Assembly (NCBI GenBank): GCA_903813345.2 | Contig: CAIIXF020000001.1 | Location: forward strand, 248,001-312,000 | Length of the DNA stretch: 64,000 nt | Direction of reading: 5' to 3' | DNA from: Owenia fusiformis | Taxonomy: Eukaryota; Annelida; Polychaeta; Sabellida; Oweniidae | In this document: one piece after another, positions 11,001 through 23,200 of the stretch | Numbering within the stretch: position 1 is the stretch's first letter | Layout: each line of letters begins with the position of its first letter | Notes under the pieces: model-generated | The model's input: only the letters and a program-made list of their open reading frames with translations | What the model was told of the DNA's origin: nothing | Databases searched by the model: none | Translations under genes and position numbers: made by a program

Positions 11001-14000
11001 ACCCTGATATGTCATAATTCAAGCTCCCATCCTTATCAAAGTCTCATACAAGACCACCCTGATATGTCATAATTCAAGCTCCCATCCTTATCAAAGTCTC
11101 ATACAAGACCACCCTGATATGTCATAATTCAAGCTCCCATCCTCATCAAAGTCTCACACAAGACCACCCTGATATGTCATAATTCAAGCTCCAATCCTCA
11201 TCAAAGTCTCACACAAGACCACCCTGATATGTCATAATTCAAGCTCCCATCCTTATCAAAGTCTCACACAAGACCACCCTAATATGTCATAATTCAAGCT
11301 CCCATCCTCATCAAAGTCTCACACAAGACCACCCTGATATGTCATAATTCAAGCTCCCATCCTTATCAAGGTCTCACACAAGACCAATCTGATATGTCAT
11401 AATTCAAGCTCCCATCCTTATCAAAGTCTCACACAAGACCACCCTGATATGTCATAATTCAAGCTCCAATCCTCATCAAAGTCTCACACAAGACCACCCT
11501 GATATGTCATAATTCAAGCTCCCATCCTTATCAAAGTCTCACACAAGACCACCCTGATATGTCATAATTCAAGCTCCCATCCTCATCAAAGTCTCACACA
11601 AGACCACCCTGATATGTCATAATTCAAGCTCCCATCCTTATCAAAGTCTCACACAAGACCACCCTGATCAAGGTCTCACACAAGACCACCCTGATATGTC
11701 ATAATTCAAGCTCCAATCCTCATCAAAGTCTCACACAAGACCACCCTGATATGTCATAATTCAAGCTCCCATCCTTATCAAAGTCTCACACAAGACCACC
11801 CTGATATGTCATAATTCAAGCTCCCATCCTTATCAAAGTCTCACACAAGACCACCCTGATATGTCATAATTCAAGCTCCCATCCTCATCAAAGTCTCACA
11901 CAAGACCACCCTGATATGTCATAATTCAAGCTCCCATCCTTATCAAAGTCTCACACAAGACCACCCTGATATGTCATAATTCAAGCTCCAATCCTCATCA
12001 AAGTCTCACACAAGACCACCCTGATATGTCATAATTCAAGCTCCCATCCTTATCAAAGTCTCACACAAGACCACCCTGATATGTCATAATTCAAGCTCCC
12101 ATCCTTATCAAAGTCTCACACAAGACCACCCTGATATGTCATAATTCAAGCTCCCATCCTTATCAAAGTCTCATACAAGACCACCCTGATATGTCATAAT
12201 TCAAGCTCCCATCCTTATCAAAGTCTCACACAAGACCACCCTGATATGTCATAATTCAAGCTCCCATCCTTATCAAAGTATCATACAAGACCACCCTGAT
12301 ATGTCATAATTCAAGCTCCCATCCTTATCAAAGTCTCATACAAGACCACCCTGATATGTCATAATTCAAGCTCCCATCCTCATCAAAGTCTCACACAAGA
12401 CCACCCTGATATGTCATAATTCAAGCTCCAATCCTCATCAAAGTCTCACACAAGACCACCCTGATATGTCATAATTCAAGCTCCCATCCTTATCAAAGTC
12501 TCATACAAGACCACCCTGATATGTCATAATTCAAGCTCCCATCCTTATCAAAGTCTCATACAAGACCACCCTGATATGTCATAATTCAAGCTCCCATCCT
12601 TATCAAAGTCTCATACAAGACCACCCTGATATGTCATAATTCAAGCTCCCATCCTTATCAAAGTCTCACACAAGACCACCCTGATATGTCATAATTCAAG
12701 CTCCCATCCTTATCAAAGTCTCATACAAGACCACCCTGATATGTCATAATTCAAGCTCCCATCCTTATCAAAGTCTCATACAAGACCACCCTGATATGTT
12801 ATAATTCAAGCTCCCATCCTTATCAAAGTCTCATACAAGACCACCCTGATATGTCATAATTCAGCTCCAATCCTCATCAAAGTCTCATACAAGACCACCC
12901 TGATATGTCATAATTCAAGCTCCCATCCTTATCAAAGTCTCATACAAGACCACCCTGATATGTCATAATTCAAGCTCCCATCCTTATCAAAGTCTCATAC
13001 AAGACCACCCTGATATGTCATAATTCAAGCTCCCATCCTCATCAAAGTCTCACACAAGACCACCCTGATATGTCATAATTCAAGCTCCAATCCTCATCAA
13101 AGTCTCACACAAGACCACCCTGATATGTCATAATTCAAGCTCCCATTCTCATCAAAGTCTCACACAAGACCACCCTGATATGTCATAATTCAAGCTCCCA
13201 TCCTTATCAAAGTCTCACACAAGACCACCCTGATATGTCATAATTCAAGCTCCAATCCTCATCAAAGTCTCATACAAGACCACCCTGATATGTCATAATT
13301 CAGCTCCAATCCTCATCATAGTCTCATACAAGACCACCCTGATAAGTCATAATTCAAGCTCCCATCCTCATCAAAGTCTCACACAAGACCACCCCAATAT
13401 GTCATAATTCAAACTCCCATCCTCATCAAAGTCTCACACAAGACAACCCTGATATGTCATAATTCAAGCTCCAATCCTCATCAAAGTCTCACACAAGACC
13501 ACCCTGATATGTCATAATTCAAGCTCCCATTCTCATCAAAGTCTCACACAAGACCACCCTGATATGTCATAATTCAAGCTCCCATCCTTATCAAGGTCTC
13601 ACACAAGACCACCCTGATATGTCATAATTCAAGCTCCCATCCTTATCAAAGTCTCACACAAGACCACCCTGATATGTCATAATTCAAGCTCCAATCCTCA
13701 TCAAAGTCTCACACAAGACCACCCTGATATGTCATAATTCAAGCTCCCATCCTCATCAAAGTCTCACACAAGACCACCCTGATATGTCAAAATTCAAGCT
13801 CCCATCCTCATCAAAGTCTCACACAAGACCAATCTGATATGTCATAATTCAAGCTCCCATCCTCATCAAAGTCTCATACAAGACCACCCTGATATGTCAT
13901 AATTCAAGCTCCAATCCTCATCAAAGTCTCACACAAGACCACCCTGATATGTCATAATTCAAGCTCCCATCCTCATCAAAGTCTCACACAAGACCACCCT

Positions 14001-16924
14001 GATATGTCATAATTCAAGCTCCCATCCTTATCAAAGTCTCATACAAGACCACCCTGATATGTCATAATTCAAGCTCCCATCCTCATCAAAGTCTCACACA
14101 AGACCACCCTGATATGTCATAATTCAAGCTCCCATCCTTATCAAAGTCTCATACAAGACCACCCTGATATGTCATAATTCAAGCTCCCATCCTTATCAAA
14201 GTCTCATACAAGACCACCCTGATATGTCATAATTCAAGCTCCCATCCTCATCAAAGTCTCACACAAGACCACCCTGATATGTCATAATTCAAGCTCCAAT
14301 CCTCATCAAAGTCTCACACAAGACCACCCTGATATGTCATAATTCAAGCTCCCATCCTTATCAAAGTCTCACACAAGACCACCCTAATATGTCATAATTC
14401 AAGCTCCCATCCTTATCAAAGTCTCACACAAGACCACCCTGATATGTCATAATTCAAGCTCCCATCCTTATCAAAGTCTCATACAAGACCACCCTGATAT
14501 GTCATAATTCAAGCTCCCATCCTTATCAAAGTCTCACACAAGACCACCCTGATATGTCATAATTCAAGCTCCCATCCTTATCAAAGTCTCACACAAGACC
14601 ACCCTGATATGTCATAATTCAAGCTCCCATCCTTATCAAAGTCTCACACAAGACCACCCTGATATGTCATAATTCAAGCTCCCATCCTTATCAAGGTCTC
14701 ACACAAGACCACCCTGATATGTCATAATTCAAGCTCCCATCCTTATCAAAGTCTCACACAAGACCACCCTGATATGTCATAATTCAAGCTCCCATCCTTA
14801 TCAAAGTCTCATACAAGACCACCCTGATATGTCATAATTCAAGCTCCCATCCTTATCAAAGTCTCACACAAGACCACCCTGATATGTCATAATTCAAGCT
14901 CCCATCCTTATCAAAGTCTCATACAAGACCACCCTGATATGTCATAATTCAAGCTCCCATCCTCATCAAAGTCTCACACAAGACCACCCTGATATGTCAT
15001 AATTCAAGCTCCCATCCTTATCAAAGTCTCATACAAGACCACCCTGATATGTCATAATTCAAGCTCCCATCCTTATCAAAGTCTCACACAAGACCACCCT
15101 GATATGTCATAATTCAAGCTCCCATCCTTATCAAAGTCTCATACAAGACCACCCTGATATGTCATAATTCAAGCTCCCATCCTCATCAAAGTCTCACACA
15201 AGACCACCCTGATATGTCATAATTCAAGCTCCCATCCTTATCAAAGTCTCACACAAGACCACCCTGATATGTCATAATTCAAGCTCCCATCCTCATCAAA
15301 GTCTCACACAAGACCACCCTGATATGTCATAATTCAAGCTCCCATCCTTATCAAAGTCTCACACAAGACCACCCTGATATGTCATAATTCAATCTCCCAT
15401 CCTCATCAAAGTCTCACACAAGACCAACCTGATATGTCATAATTCAAGCTCCCATCCTTATCAAAGTCTCACACAAGACCACCCTGATATGTCATAATTC
15501 AAGCTCCCATCCTCATCAAAGTCTCACACAAGACCACCCTGATATGTCATAATTCAAGCTCCCATCCTTATCAAAGTCTCACACAAGACCACCCTGATAT
15601 GTCATAATTCAAGCTCCCATCCTTATCAAAGTCTCACACAAGACCACTCTGATATGTCATAATTCAAGCTCCCATCCTTATCAAAGTCTCACACAAGACC
15701 ACCCTGATATGTCATAATTCAAGCTCCCATCCTTATCAAGGTCTCACACAAGACCAATCTGATATGTCATAATTCAAGCTCCCATCCTTATCAAAGTCTC
15801 ACACAAGACCACTCTGATATGTCATAATTCAAGCTCCCATCCTTATCAAAGTCTCACACAAGACCACCCTGATATGTCATAATTCAAGCTCCCATCCTTA
15901 TCAAAGTCTCACACAAGACCACTCTGATATGTCATAATTCAAGCTCCCATCCTTATCAAAGTCTCATACAAGACCACTCTGATATGTCATAATTCAAGCT
16001 CCCATCCTTATCAAAGTCTCACACAAGACCACCCTGATATGTCATAATTCAAGCTCCCATCCTTATCAAAGTCTCACACAAGACCACTCTGATATGTCAT
16101 AATTCAAGCTCCCATCCTTATCAAAGTCTCATACAAGACCACCCTGATATGTCATAATTCAAGCTCCCATCCTTATCAAAGTCTCACACAAGACCACCCT
16201 GATATGTCATAATTCAAGCTCCCATCCTTATCAAAGTCTCACACAAGACCACCCTGATATGTCATAATTCAAGCTCCCATCCTTATCAAAGTCTCACACA
16301 AGACCACCCTGATATGTCATAATTCAAGCTCCCATCCTTATCAAAGTCTCACACAAGACCACCCTGATATGTCATAATTCAAGCTCCCATCCTTATCAAA
16401 GTCTCACACAAGACCACCCTGATATGTCATAATTCAAGCTCCCATCCTTATCAAAGTCTCACACAAGACCACCCTGATATGTCATAATTCAAGCTCCCAT
16501 CCTTATCAAAGTCTCATACAAGACCACCCTGATATGTCATAATTCAAGCTCCCATCCTTATCAAAGTCTCACACAAGACCACCCTGATATGTCATAATTC
16601 AAGCTCCCATCCTCATCAAAGTCTCACACAAGACCACCCTGATATGTCATAATTCAAGCTCCCATCCTTATCAAAGTCTCACACAAGACCACCCTGATAT
16701 GTCATAATTCAAGCTCCCATCCTCATCAAAGTCTCACACAAGACCACCCTGATATGTCATAATTCAAGCTCCAATCCTCATCAAAGTCTCACACAAGACC
16801 ACTCTGATATGTCATAATTCAAGCTCCCATCCTTATCAAAGTCTCATACAAGACCACCCTGATATGTCATAATTCAAGCTCCCACCCTTATCAAAGTCTC
16901 ACACAAGACCACCCTGATATGTCA
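8006..16924. repeat. 55-bp minisatellite array, about 162 copies
   Basis: A continuous 8.9 kb array with consensus period 55. Units fall into a few types: cctTatc versus cctCatc, tcAtac versus tcAcac, ctcCcatc versus ctcCaatc, and a 54-base form lacking one a before gctcc. Rare markers such as catcatagtc, gataagtc and ccccaatatg occur at two places exactly 3,105 bases apart (10,201 and 13,306), showing a block duplication. The array ends 34 bases from the donor of the exon at 16,960. It fills most of the 14.4 kb intron and has no protein-coding potential. Confidence 0.98.
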
Positions 16925-16959
16925 GGTTAACATTTAGAGAGAAAACTCAACCAACTTAC

Positions 16960-17154
16960 GATCACATCTTGGGTCAGAGCCCGAGAATTTTCCATTTGGC
17001 TGACATGTTCTTTTGGATTGGCCATCTGTGACGAGGGTGTATCCACGGTTGCACTTGTAATCTACGGTTTCTCCCACAGGGAAATCGTTAAAGGCTCCTA
17101 TCTTCTCACCATTAGCTGGGTCTCCTGGGTCACCACAGGATGTTGTGCCTTCAT
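16960..17154 (-). CDS. Exon encoding one sushi domain (Trp replaced by Phe)
   Basis: 195 bp, phase 1-1, acceptor atctag|AT and donor C|GTAAGT. It encodes a sushi domain starting SCGDPGDPANG, with YKCNRGY in the middle, RTCQPNG and a final RC. All four cysteines are present. The near-invariant Trp before the last cysteine is Phe (GKFSG), which usually fills the same core position less well. The 55-bp array begins 34 bases past its donor. Confidence 0.94.
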
Positions 17155-17403
17155 CTAGATAGGAAATTCAAAGTACAGTGAAAATTTCCAAGTGGAACAC
17201 TTCTTAGAGGTACAAAGAGATGCACTTATACAGGTTTTACTGTAATGAACAAAGCTTTAGAATGCACAAACATGCCCAAAGGTAGGATTGTGGTCTCATG
17301 GATCAAACAGAGGTCAGCAAAATGAAAACTGCTCTACCATTGCGCTATATGGGTGGAGAATACCTTATCTGATCTGTGGAGAACCCATTACAAATAAACT
17401 TAC

Positions 17404-17580
17404 TATTGCAAAAGGGTAGAGTTCCACTCCAGGTGCCATCGTCCTGGCATGTACGGGTTGTCTGTCCATTCAGGCCCACTCCTGCTGCACAACGGAAAGT
17501 GGCCAAACTGCCAATATTGAGGCCATCAGAGAGGTCAACGGCACCTTTAGAAGGGAGGCCAGGGTCGCCACACTTCACCA
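17404..17580 (-). CDS. Exon encoding one sushi domain
   Basis: 177 bp, phase 1-1, acceptor ttccag|TG and donor A|GTAAGT. Typical sushi signature: KCGDPGLP at the start, ATFRCAAG, RTCQDDGTWSG and PFC at the end. The introns on either side are short (249 and 930 bp). The upstream intron carries a CT microsatellite and a tRNA-derived SINE. Confidence 0.95.
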
Positions 17581-17670
17581 CTGGAAACACATGTAAAAAT
17601 ACAGTGAGGTATCAACGGGGGTCCACTTACACAGATTTCTTCTTCTTCTTACTATAAAGCACAGTGGTCT

Positions 17671-17691
17671 GTTTGTCTTTCTGTCTTTCTG

Positions 17692-17724
<33 letters not shown>
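17671..17724. repeat. (CT)n microsatellite with mixed TTTCTG units
   Basis: A pyrimidine-only run on the plus strand passes from gtcttt units into about 14 CT dinucleotides. On the sense strand of the host gene it reads as GA repeats, so it is not a polypyrimidine tract for splicing. Confidence 0.9.
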
Positions 17725-18370
17725 GTCCAGACATCTCCTCCTAGAGCTTTTGGTCTTGGGCCTTCATACTTGGTCGATAAACTAAGTGAGAAAGTGGGCA
17801 TTCTACGAAGGTCAGAAGTCAAGGTCATTCCAAAGTCAATTTATAGGTATTGGCATTTTAAGACCCTGGGGCCTGCTGTTACCCTTGGGGATCATGATTA
17901 GTTGACCTGAAGTCAAAGTCAATGTTTATGTTCCGAGGTCATCTCAAGGTCTAATGTGAAAATCAGGTATTTATGTTTTAAAGCCTTTGGGCAAGTCCAC
18001 CTCAATTCAAGAATCAAACAAGGTCAAATGATCAATATACAGGTATTTAGCATTTTATGAGGGCTGCTGTGACCCTTGGTGATCCACTCAAACGGATAGA
18101 TTGCTAGTTATTGTACATGTAATATCATTTAAGATTCTATATTCATCTATTAATACATCATTAATTCATTGTTTTAATTTTTGGCTGCAGAGGTCTTAAT
18201 TTATACATGTACCAGCAATACATGTGTAGTTATATGTGCTTCTATACCAACACAACATTGGCACTTTTTTGGCAGCTTTTTGAAGTAATTTCTTTAAATT
18301 ATTATTACCATTAGATTCTTTGAAAACATAGGATAAGGGCTATGCTAAGGGCTGATGTGAAAAAGTCAGT
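17725..18370. other. Intron, dispersed aaggtca-type repeat, otherwise nothing recognised
   Basis: Contains several ggtcaaggtcat-like words resembling the dispersed family at 33.2 kb. No exon, RNA gene or clear transposon end was seen before the tRNA-like sequence. Confidence 0.45.
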
Positions 18371-18443
18371 CCACCTCGGTGGGAATTGAACCCACAACCT
18401 ACCGATTAGATCTCGAATGCTCTTCCAGTTGAGCTACGGAGCC
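18371..18443 (-). mobile_element. tRNA-derived SINE head or tRNA-Arg-like pseudogene
   Basis: Read on the minus strand it has an A-box-like TAGCTCAACTGG and a B box GGTTCAATTCC, with the 5-bp T stem GTGGG/CCCAC intact. The anticodon loop reads GATCTAA (UCU if positioned normally). The acceptor stem does not pair, so it is not a working tRNA. An internal Pol III promoter without an acceptor stem is what SINE heads look like. It sits about 70 bases downstream of the 18,511-18,705 exon in transcript direction. Confidence 0.7.
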
Positions 18444-18510
18444 GACTGCTTTAACACAACACTGCATAAATGGCTATCCTCGTATTTATCACTACATTAT
18501 GATTACTTAC

Positions 18511-18705
18511 AAAGACAGTCAGGCAGCACACCATCCCAGTCCCCATACTCCATACACATAACGGGGTACTCTTTCATACCATTCCTAAAGTTGTATTTGA
18601 TGTTGCACTTGTATGTCAAGATATAGCCTTGTGGGTAGAATCCTGCAGTATTCTGAGGTTGTCCATTCTGAAGCCTTGGTAGCAGAGAAGATGAACAGCC
18701 AACCA
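18511..18705 (-). CDS. Exon encoding a divergent sushi domain after a CUB
   Basis: 195 bp, phase 1-1. The acceptor is ttttcag|TGGTTGG and the donor is T|GTAAGT. Cysteines lie in VVGCSSS, TYKCN, VMCMEYG and PDC, with Trp in GDWDG. The first part (FYPQGY) and the length match the other CUB-following exon at 63,466-63,660, so these two are probably paralogous positions in the CUB-sushi pattern. The acceptor and first ten coding bases are duplicated about 14 times in the adjoining 43-bp array. Confidence 0.92.
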
Positions 18706-19304
18706 CTGAAAACAATGACACATTGTAAATATAATGAGCAGCCAACCACTGCAAGCAATGACACATTGTAAATATAATGAGCAGCCAACCACTGAAAACA
18801 ATGACACATTATAAATATAATGAGCAGCCAACCACTGAAAACAATGACACATTGTAAATATAATGAGCAGCCAACCACTGAAAATAATGACACATTGTAA
18901 ATATAATGAGCAGCCAACTACTGAAAACAATGACACATTGTAAATATAATGAGCAGCCAACTACTGAAAACAATGACACATTGTAAATATAATGAGGAGC
19001 CAACCACTGCAAACAATGACACATTGTAAATATAATGAGCAGCCAACTACTGAAAACAATGACACATTGTAAATATAATGAGCAGCCAACCACTGAAAAC
19101 AATGACACATTGTAAATATAATGAGCAGCCAACCACTGAAAACAATGACACATTGTAAATATAATGAGCAGCCAACCACTGAAAATAATGACACACTGTA
19201 AACATAATGAGCAGCCTAACACTGAAAGCAATGACACATTGTAAATATAATGAGTAGCCAACTACTGAAAACAATGACACATTGTAAATATAATGAGTAG
19301 CCAA
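18706..19304. repeat. 43-bp minisatellite containing a copied splice acceptor, about 14 copies
   Basis: The units continue straight from the 3' splice site of the exon at 18,511-18,705. Read on the minus strand, each carries cattgttttcag|TGGTTGGCTG followed by about 20 other bases, so polypyrimidine tract, AG and exon start are all copied. All three minus-strand frames stay open for over 100 codons because the 43-codon super-cycle has no stop. These open frames are not genes. One unit (near 18,810) has attataaat instead of attgtaaat. Confidence 0.97.
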
Positions 19305-19308
19305 CCAG

Positions 19309-19912
19309 TAAGTGACATTATCATCAGAAAATTAATGTCACTGCTGTTTTTTTAATATAAGTTTCCATACGTTATATAAAAAATAATCAAAAAATATAAA
19401 AATCGGATAGAAGGGGAAGTTGATAGAGGGTGAGTAATATGTCTTTGAGATGGAACTTTATACAAATTTGTGAATTTGTGAAATGAACTCAGTTACTAAG
19501 TAAGAAACTTGATGTTACACCTCTGAAGAGTGAAAAACAGGGAAGTTTGGAGTTATACGTAATAAAGTCAAGTAACATATTGTATCATGTCTTATACTCA
19601 TTACTCTCCCCCTCCATCCAATTTGTATATAACGTATGGAAACTTATTTTTAAAAACAGCAATGACATTAAATTTGTGATGATAATGTCACTTACAAATT
19701 ATTTTTTTTTGCCTGATTTATTAACATTGAATTTTGCATGTTGGTGACAATGCACCTTTTTTAATAGATCTTATATCTTAGAAGTGTATCGGTCATTTAG
19801 CAATTCAATTGCAAACTTTCTCTTGAAAAAATAAATCATCCAGATTAGTTGAATATTCTTGCAGAAATTGCCTACTCCCCCTCCATCCATTTTGTTTGAT
19901 CATCGGGCGTGC
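19309..19912. mobile_element. Foldback element, partial copy of the 33,972-35,385 family
   Basis: Inverted arms at about 19,309-19,380 and 19,620-19,700 (taatgtca...gtttccatacgttata and its complement) enclose a second inverted pair (gatagaaggggaag versus ctccccctccatcc). The sequence from 19,750 to 19,912 (tagatcttatatcttagaag to gggcgtg) matches the right end of the 33.9-35.4 kb element, but the corresponding left outer arm is missing. Confidence 0.75.
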
Positions 19913-20077
19913 ATGTTTTATATATATATATATAACTGCCACGATGGACTTATAATAATCAGGATGAAATTGACTTATGGTATGACCTTGACCTATAACC
20001 TTTTGATCATCAAGGTTGTTAAACAGGGAGATAGATGCAAGTTAGAAATAACATAAATAACAGAACAGAGCTATTAC

Positions 20078-20215
20078 CCTTGTATTTGATCCAGAATCCT
20101 TTATCTGTATCATCCAGGTTGAGCTCAGTGTCAAAGGTCAACCTTACTTCACTCTCTGTACTGGTCATTGGAGCAATAGTCTTTCTCCCACAGAGATTCA
20201 GTTTGTCTTTGAAAC
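20078..20215 (-). CDS. Exon encoding the C-terminal half of a CUB domain
   Basis: 138 bp, phase 1-1, acceptor ctttcag|GT and donor G|GTAATA. It completes the CUB begun in the exon at 48,733-48,933, 28.5 kb upstream. It carries the NLCGRK cysteine, the beta-strand VRLTFDTE and the C-terminal signature GFWIKYK. No exon was found inside that intron. The 103-bp array starts about 34 bases upstream of this acceptor. Confidence 0.93.
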
Positions 20216-20249
20216 CTGAAAGCATAATATGTAATCATTTATGTAAAAG

Positions 20250-23200
20250 TCAATCTATTTAAATGTCAATAACTATACAGTAAAACCTGTGCATATGAAA
20301 CACTCTCCACACTACAGATTGTCCTTAGATTTCACTTTGGAATAGAACACTTTCAAAGTATTTAAATGTCAATAACAATACAGTAAAACCTGTGCATATG
20401 AAACACTCTCCACACTACAGATTGTCCTTAGATTTCACTTTGGAATAGAACACTTTCAAAGTATTTAAATGTCAATAACTATACAGTAAAACCTGTGCAT
20501 ATGAAACACTCTCCACATTACAGATTGTCCTTAGATTTCACTTTGGAATAGAACACATTCAAAGTATTTAAATGTCAATAACTATACAGCAAAACCTGTG
20601 CATATGAAACACTCTCCACACTACAGATTGTCCTTAGATTTCACTTTGGAATAGAACACTTTCAAAGTATTTAAATGTCAATAACTATACAGTAAAACCT
20701 GTGCATATGAAACACTCTCCACACTACAGATTGTCCTTAGATTTCACTTTGGAAAAGAACACTTTCAAAGTATTTAAATGTCAATAACTATACAGTAAAA
20801 CCTGTGCATATGAAACACTCTCCACATTACAGATTGTCCTTAGATTTCACTTTGGAATAGAACACATTCAATCTATTTAAATGTCAATAACTATACAGTA
20901 AAACCTGTGCATAGGGAACACTCTCCACATTACAGATTGTCCTTAGATTTCACTTTAGAATAGAACACTTTCAAAGTATTTAAATGTCAATAACTATACA
21001 GTAAAACCTGTGCATAGGGAACACTCTCCACATTACAGATTGTCCTTAGATTTCACTTTGGAATAGAACACATTCAATCTATTTAAATGTCAATAACTAT
21101 ACAGTAAAACCTGTGCATAGGGAACACTCTCCACATTACAGATTGTCCTTAGATTTCACTTTAGAATAGAACACTTTCAAAGTATTTAAATGTCAATAAC
21201 TATACAGTAAAACCTGTGCATAGGGAACACTCTCCACACTACAGATTGTCCTTAGATTTCACTTTGGAATAGAACACTTTCAAAGTATTTAAATGTCAAT
21301 AACTATACAGTAAAACCTGTGCATATGAAACACTCTCCACATTACAGATTGTCCTTAGATTTCACTTTGGAAAAGAACACTTTCAAAGTATTTAAATGTC
21401 AATAACAATACAGTAAAACCTGTGCATATGAAACACTCTCCACATTACAGATTGTCCTTAGATTTCACTTTAGAATAGAACACTTTCAAAGTATTTAAAT
21501 GTCAATAACTATACAGTAAAACCTGTGCATATGAAACACTCTCCACATTACAGATTGTCCTTAGATTTCACTTTAGAATAGAACACTTTCAAAGTATTTA
21601 AATGTCAATAACTATACAGTAAAACCTGTGCATAGGGAACACTCTCCACATTACAGATTGTCCTTAGATTTCACTTTGGAATAGAACACTTTCAAAGTAT
21701 TTAAATGTCAATAACAATACAGTAAAACCTGTGCATATGAAACACTCTCCACACTACAGATTGTCCTTAGATTTCACCGCGGAATAGAACACTTTCAAAG
21801 TATTTAAATGTCAATAACTATACAGTAAAACCTGTGCATATGAAACACTCTCCACACTACAGATTGTCCTTAGATTTCACTTTGGAATAGAACACTTTCA
21901 AAGTATTTAAATGTCAATAACAATACAGTAAAACCTGTGCATATGAAACACTCTCCACACTACAGATTGTCCTTAGATTTCACCGCGGAATAGAACACTT
22001 TCAAAGTATTTAAATGTCAATAACTATACAGTAAAACCTGTGCATATGAAACGCTCTCCACACTACAGATTGTCCTTAGATTTCACTTTGGAATAGAACA
22101 CTTTCAAAGTATTTAAATGTCAATAACTATACAGTAAAACCTGTGCATATGAAACACTCTCCACACTACAGATTGTCCTTAGATTTCACCGCGGAATAGA
22201 ACACTTTCAAAGTATTTAAATGTCAATAACTACACAGTAAAACCTGTGCATAGGGAACACTCTCCACACTACAGATTGTCCTTAGATTTCACTTTGGAAT
22301 AGAACACTTTCAAAGTATTTAAATGTCAATAACTATACAGTAAAACCTGTGCATAGGGAACACTCTCCACATTACAGATTGTCCTTAGATTTCACTTTGA
22401 AATAGAACACTTTCAAAGTATTTAAATGTCAATAACTATACAGTAAAACCTGTGCATAGGGAACACTCTCCACATTACAGATTGTCCTTAGATTTCACTT
22501 TGAAATAGAACACTTTCAAAGTATTTAAATGTCAATAACTATACAGTAAAACCTGTGCATAGGGAACACTCTCCACACTACAGATTGTCCTTAGATTTCA
22601 CTTTGGAATAGAACACTTTCAAAGTATTTAAATGTCAATAACTATACAGTAAAACCTGTGCATATGAAACACTCTCCACACTACAGATTGTCCTTAGATT
22701 TCACTTTGGAATAGAACACATTCAAAGTATTTAAATGTCAATAACTATACAGTAAAACCTGTGCATATGAAACACTCTCCACACTACAGATTGTCCTTAG
22801 ATTTCACTTTAGAATAGAACACTTTCAAAGTATTTAAATGTCAATAACTATACAGTAAAACCTGTGCATAGGGAACACTCCCCACACTACAGATTGTCCT
22901 TAGATTTCACTTTAGAATAGAACACTTTCAAAGTATTTAAATGTCAATAACTATACAGTAAAACCTGTGCATATGAAACGCTCTCCACACTACAGATTGT
23001 CCTTAGATTTCACTTTGGAATAGAACACTTTCAAAGTATTTAAATGTCAATAACTATACAGTAAAACCTGTGCATATGAAACACTCTCCACACTACAGAT
23101 TGTCCTTAGATTTCACTTTGGAAAAGAACACTTTCAAAGTATTTAAATGTCAATAACTATACAGTAAAACCTGTGCATATGAAACACTCTCCACACTACA

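Noticed and set aside
8006-16924. Regular short repeats resembling a CRISPR array
   Set aside because: Units are contiguous with no unique spacers, the DNA is clearly eukaryotic (spliced CUB/sushi exons), and there are no cas genes.
18371-18443. Functional tRNA-Arg gene
   Set aside because: The acceptor stem does not pair and base 33 is not T, so a SINE head or pseudogene fits better.
18585-19304. Several overlapping minus-strand open frames of 77-150 codons (repeated VVGCSLYLQC-like text)
   Set aside because: They are the three frames of the 43-bp array, open only because the 43-codon super-cycle has no stop. They are intron sequence.
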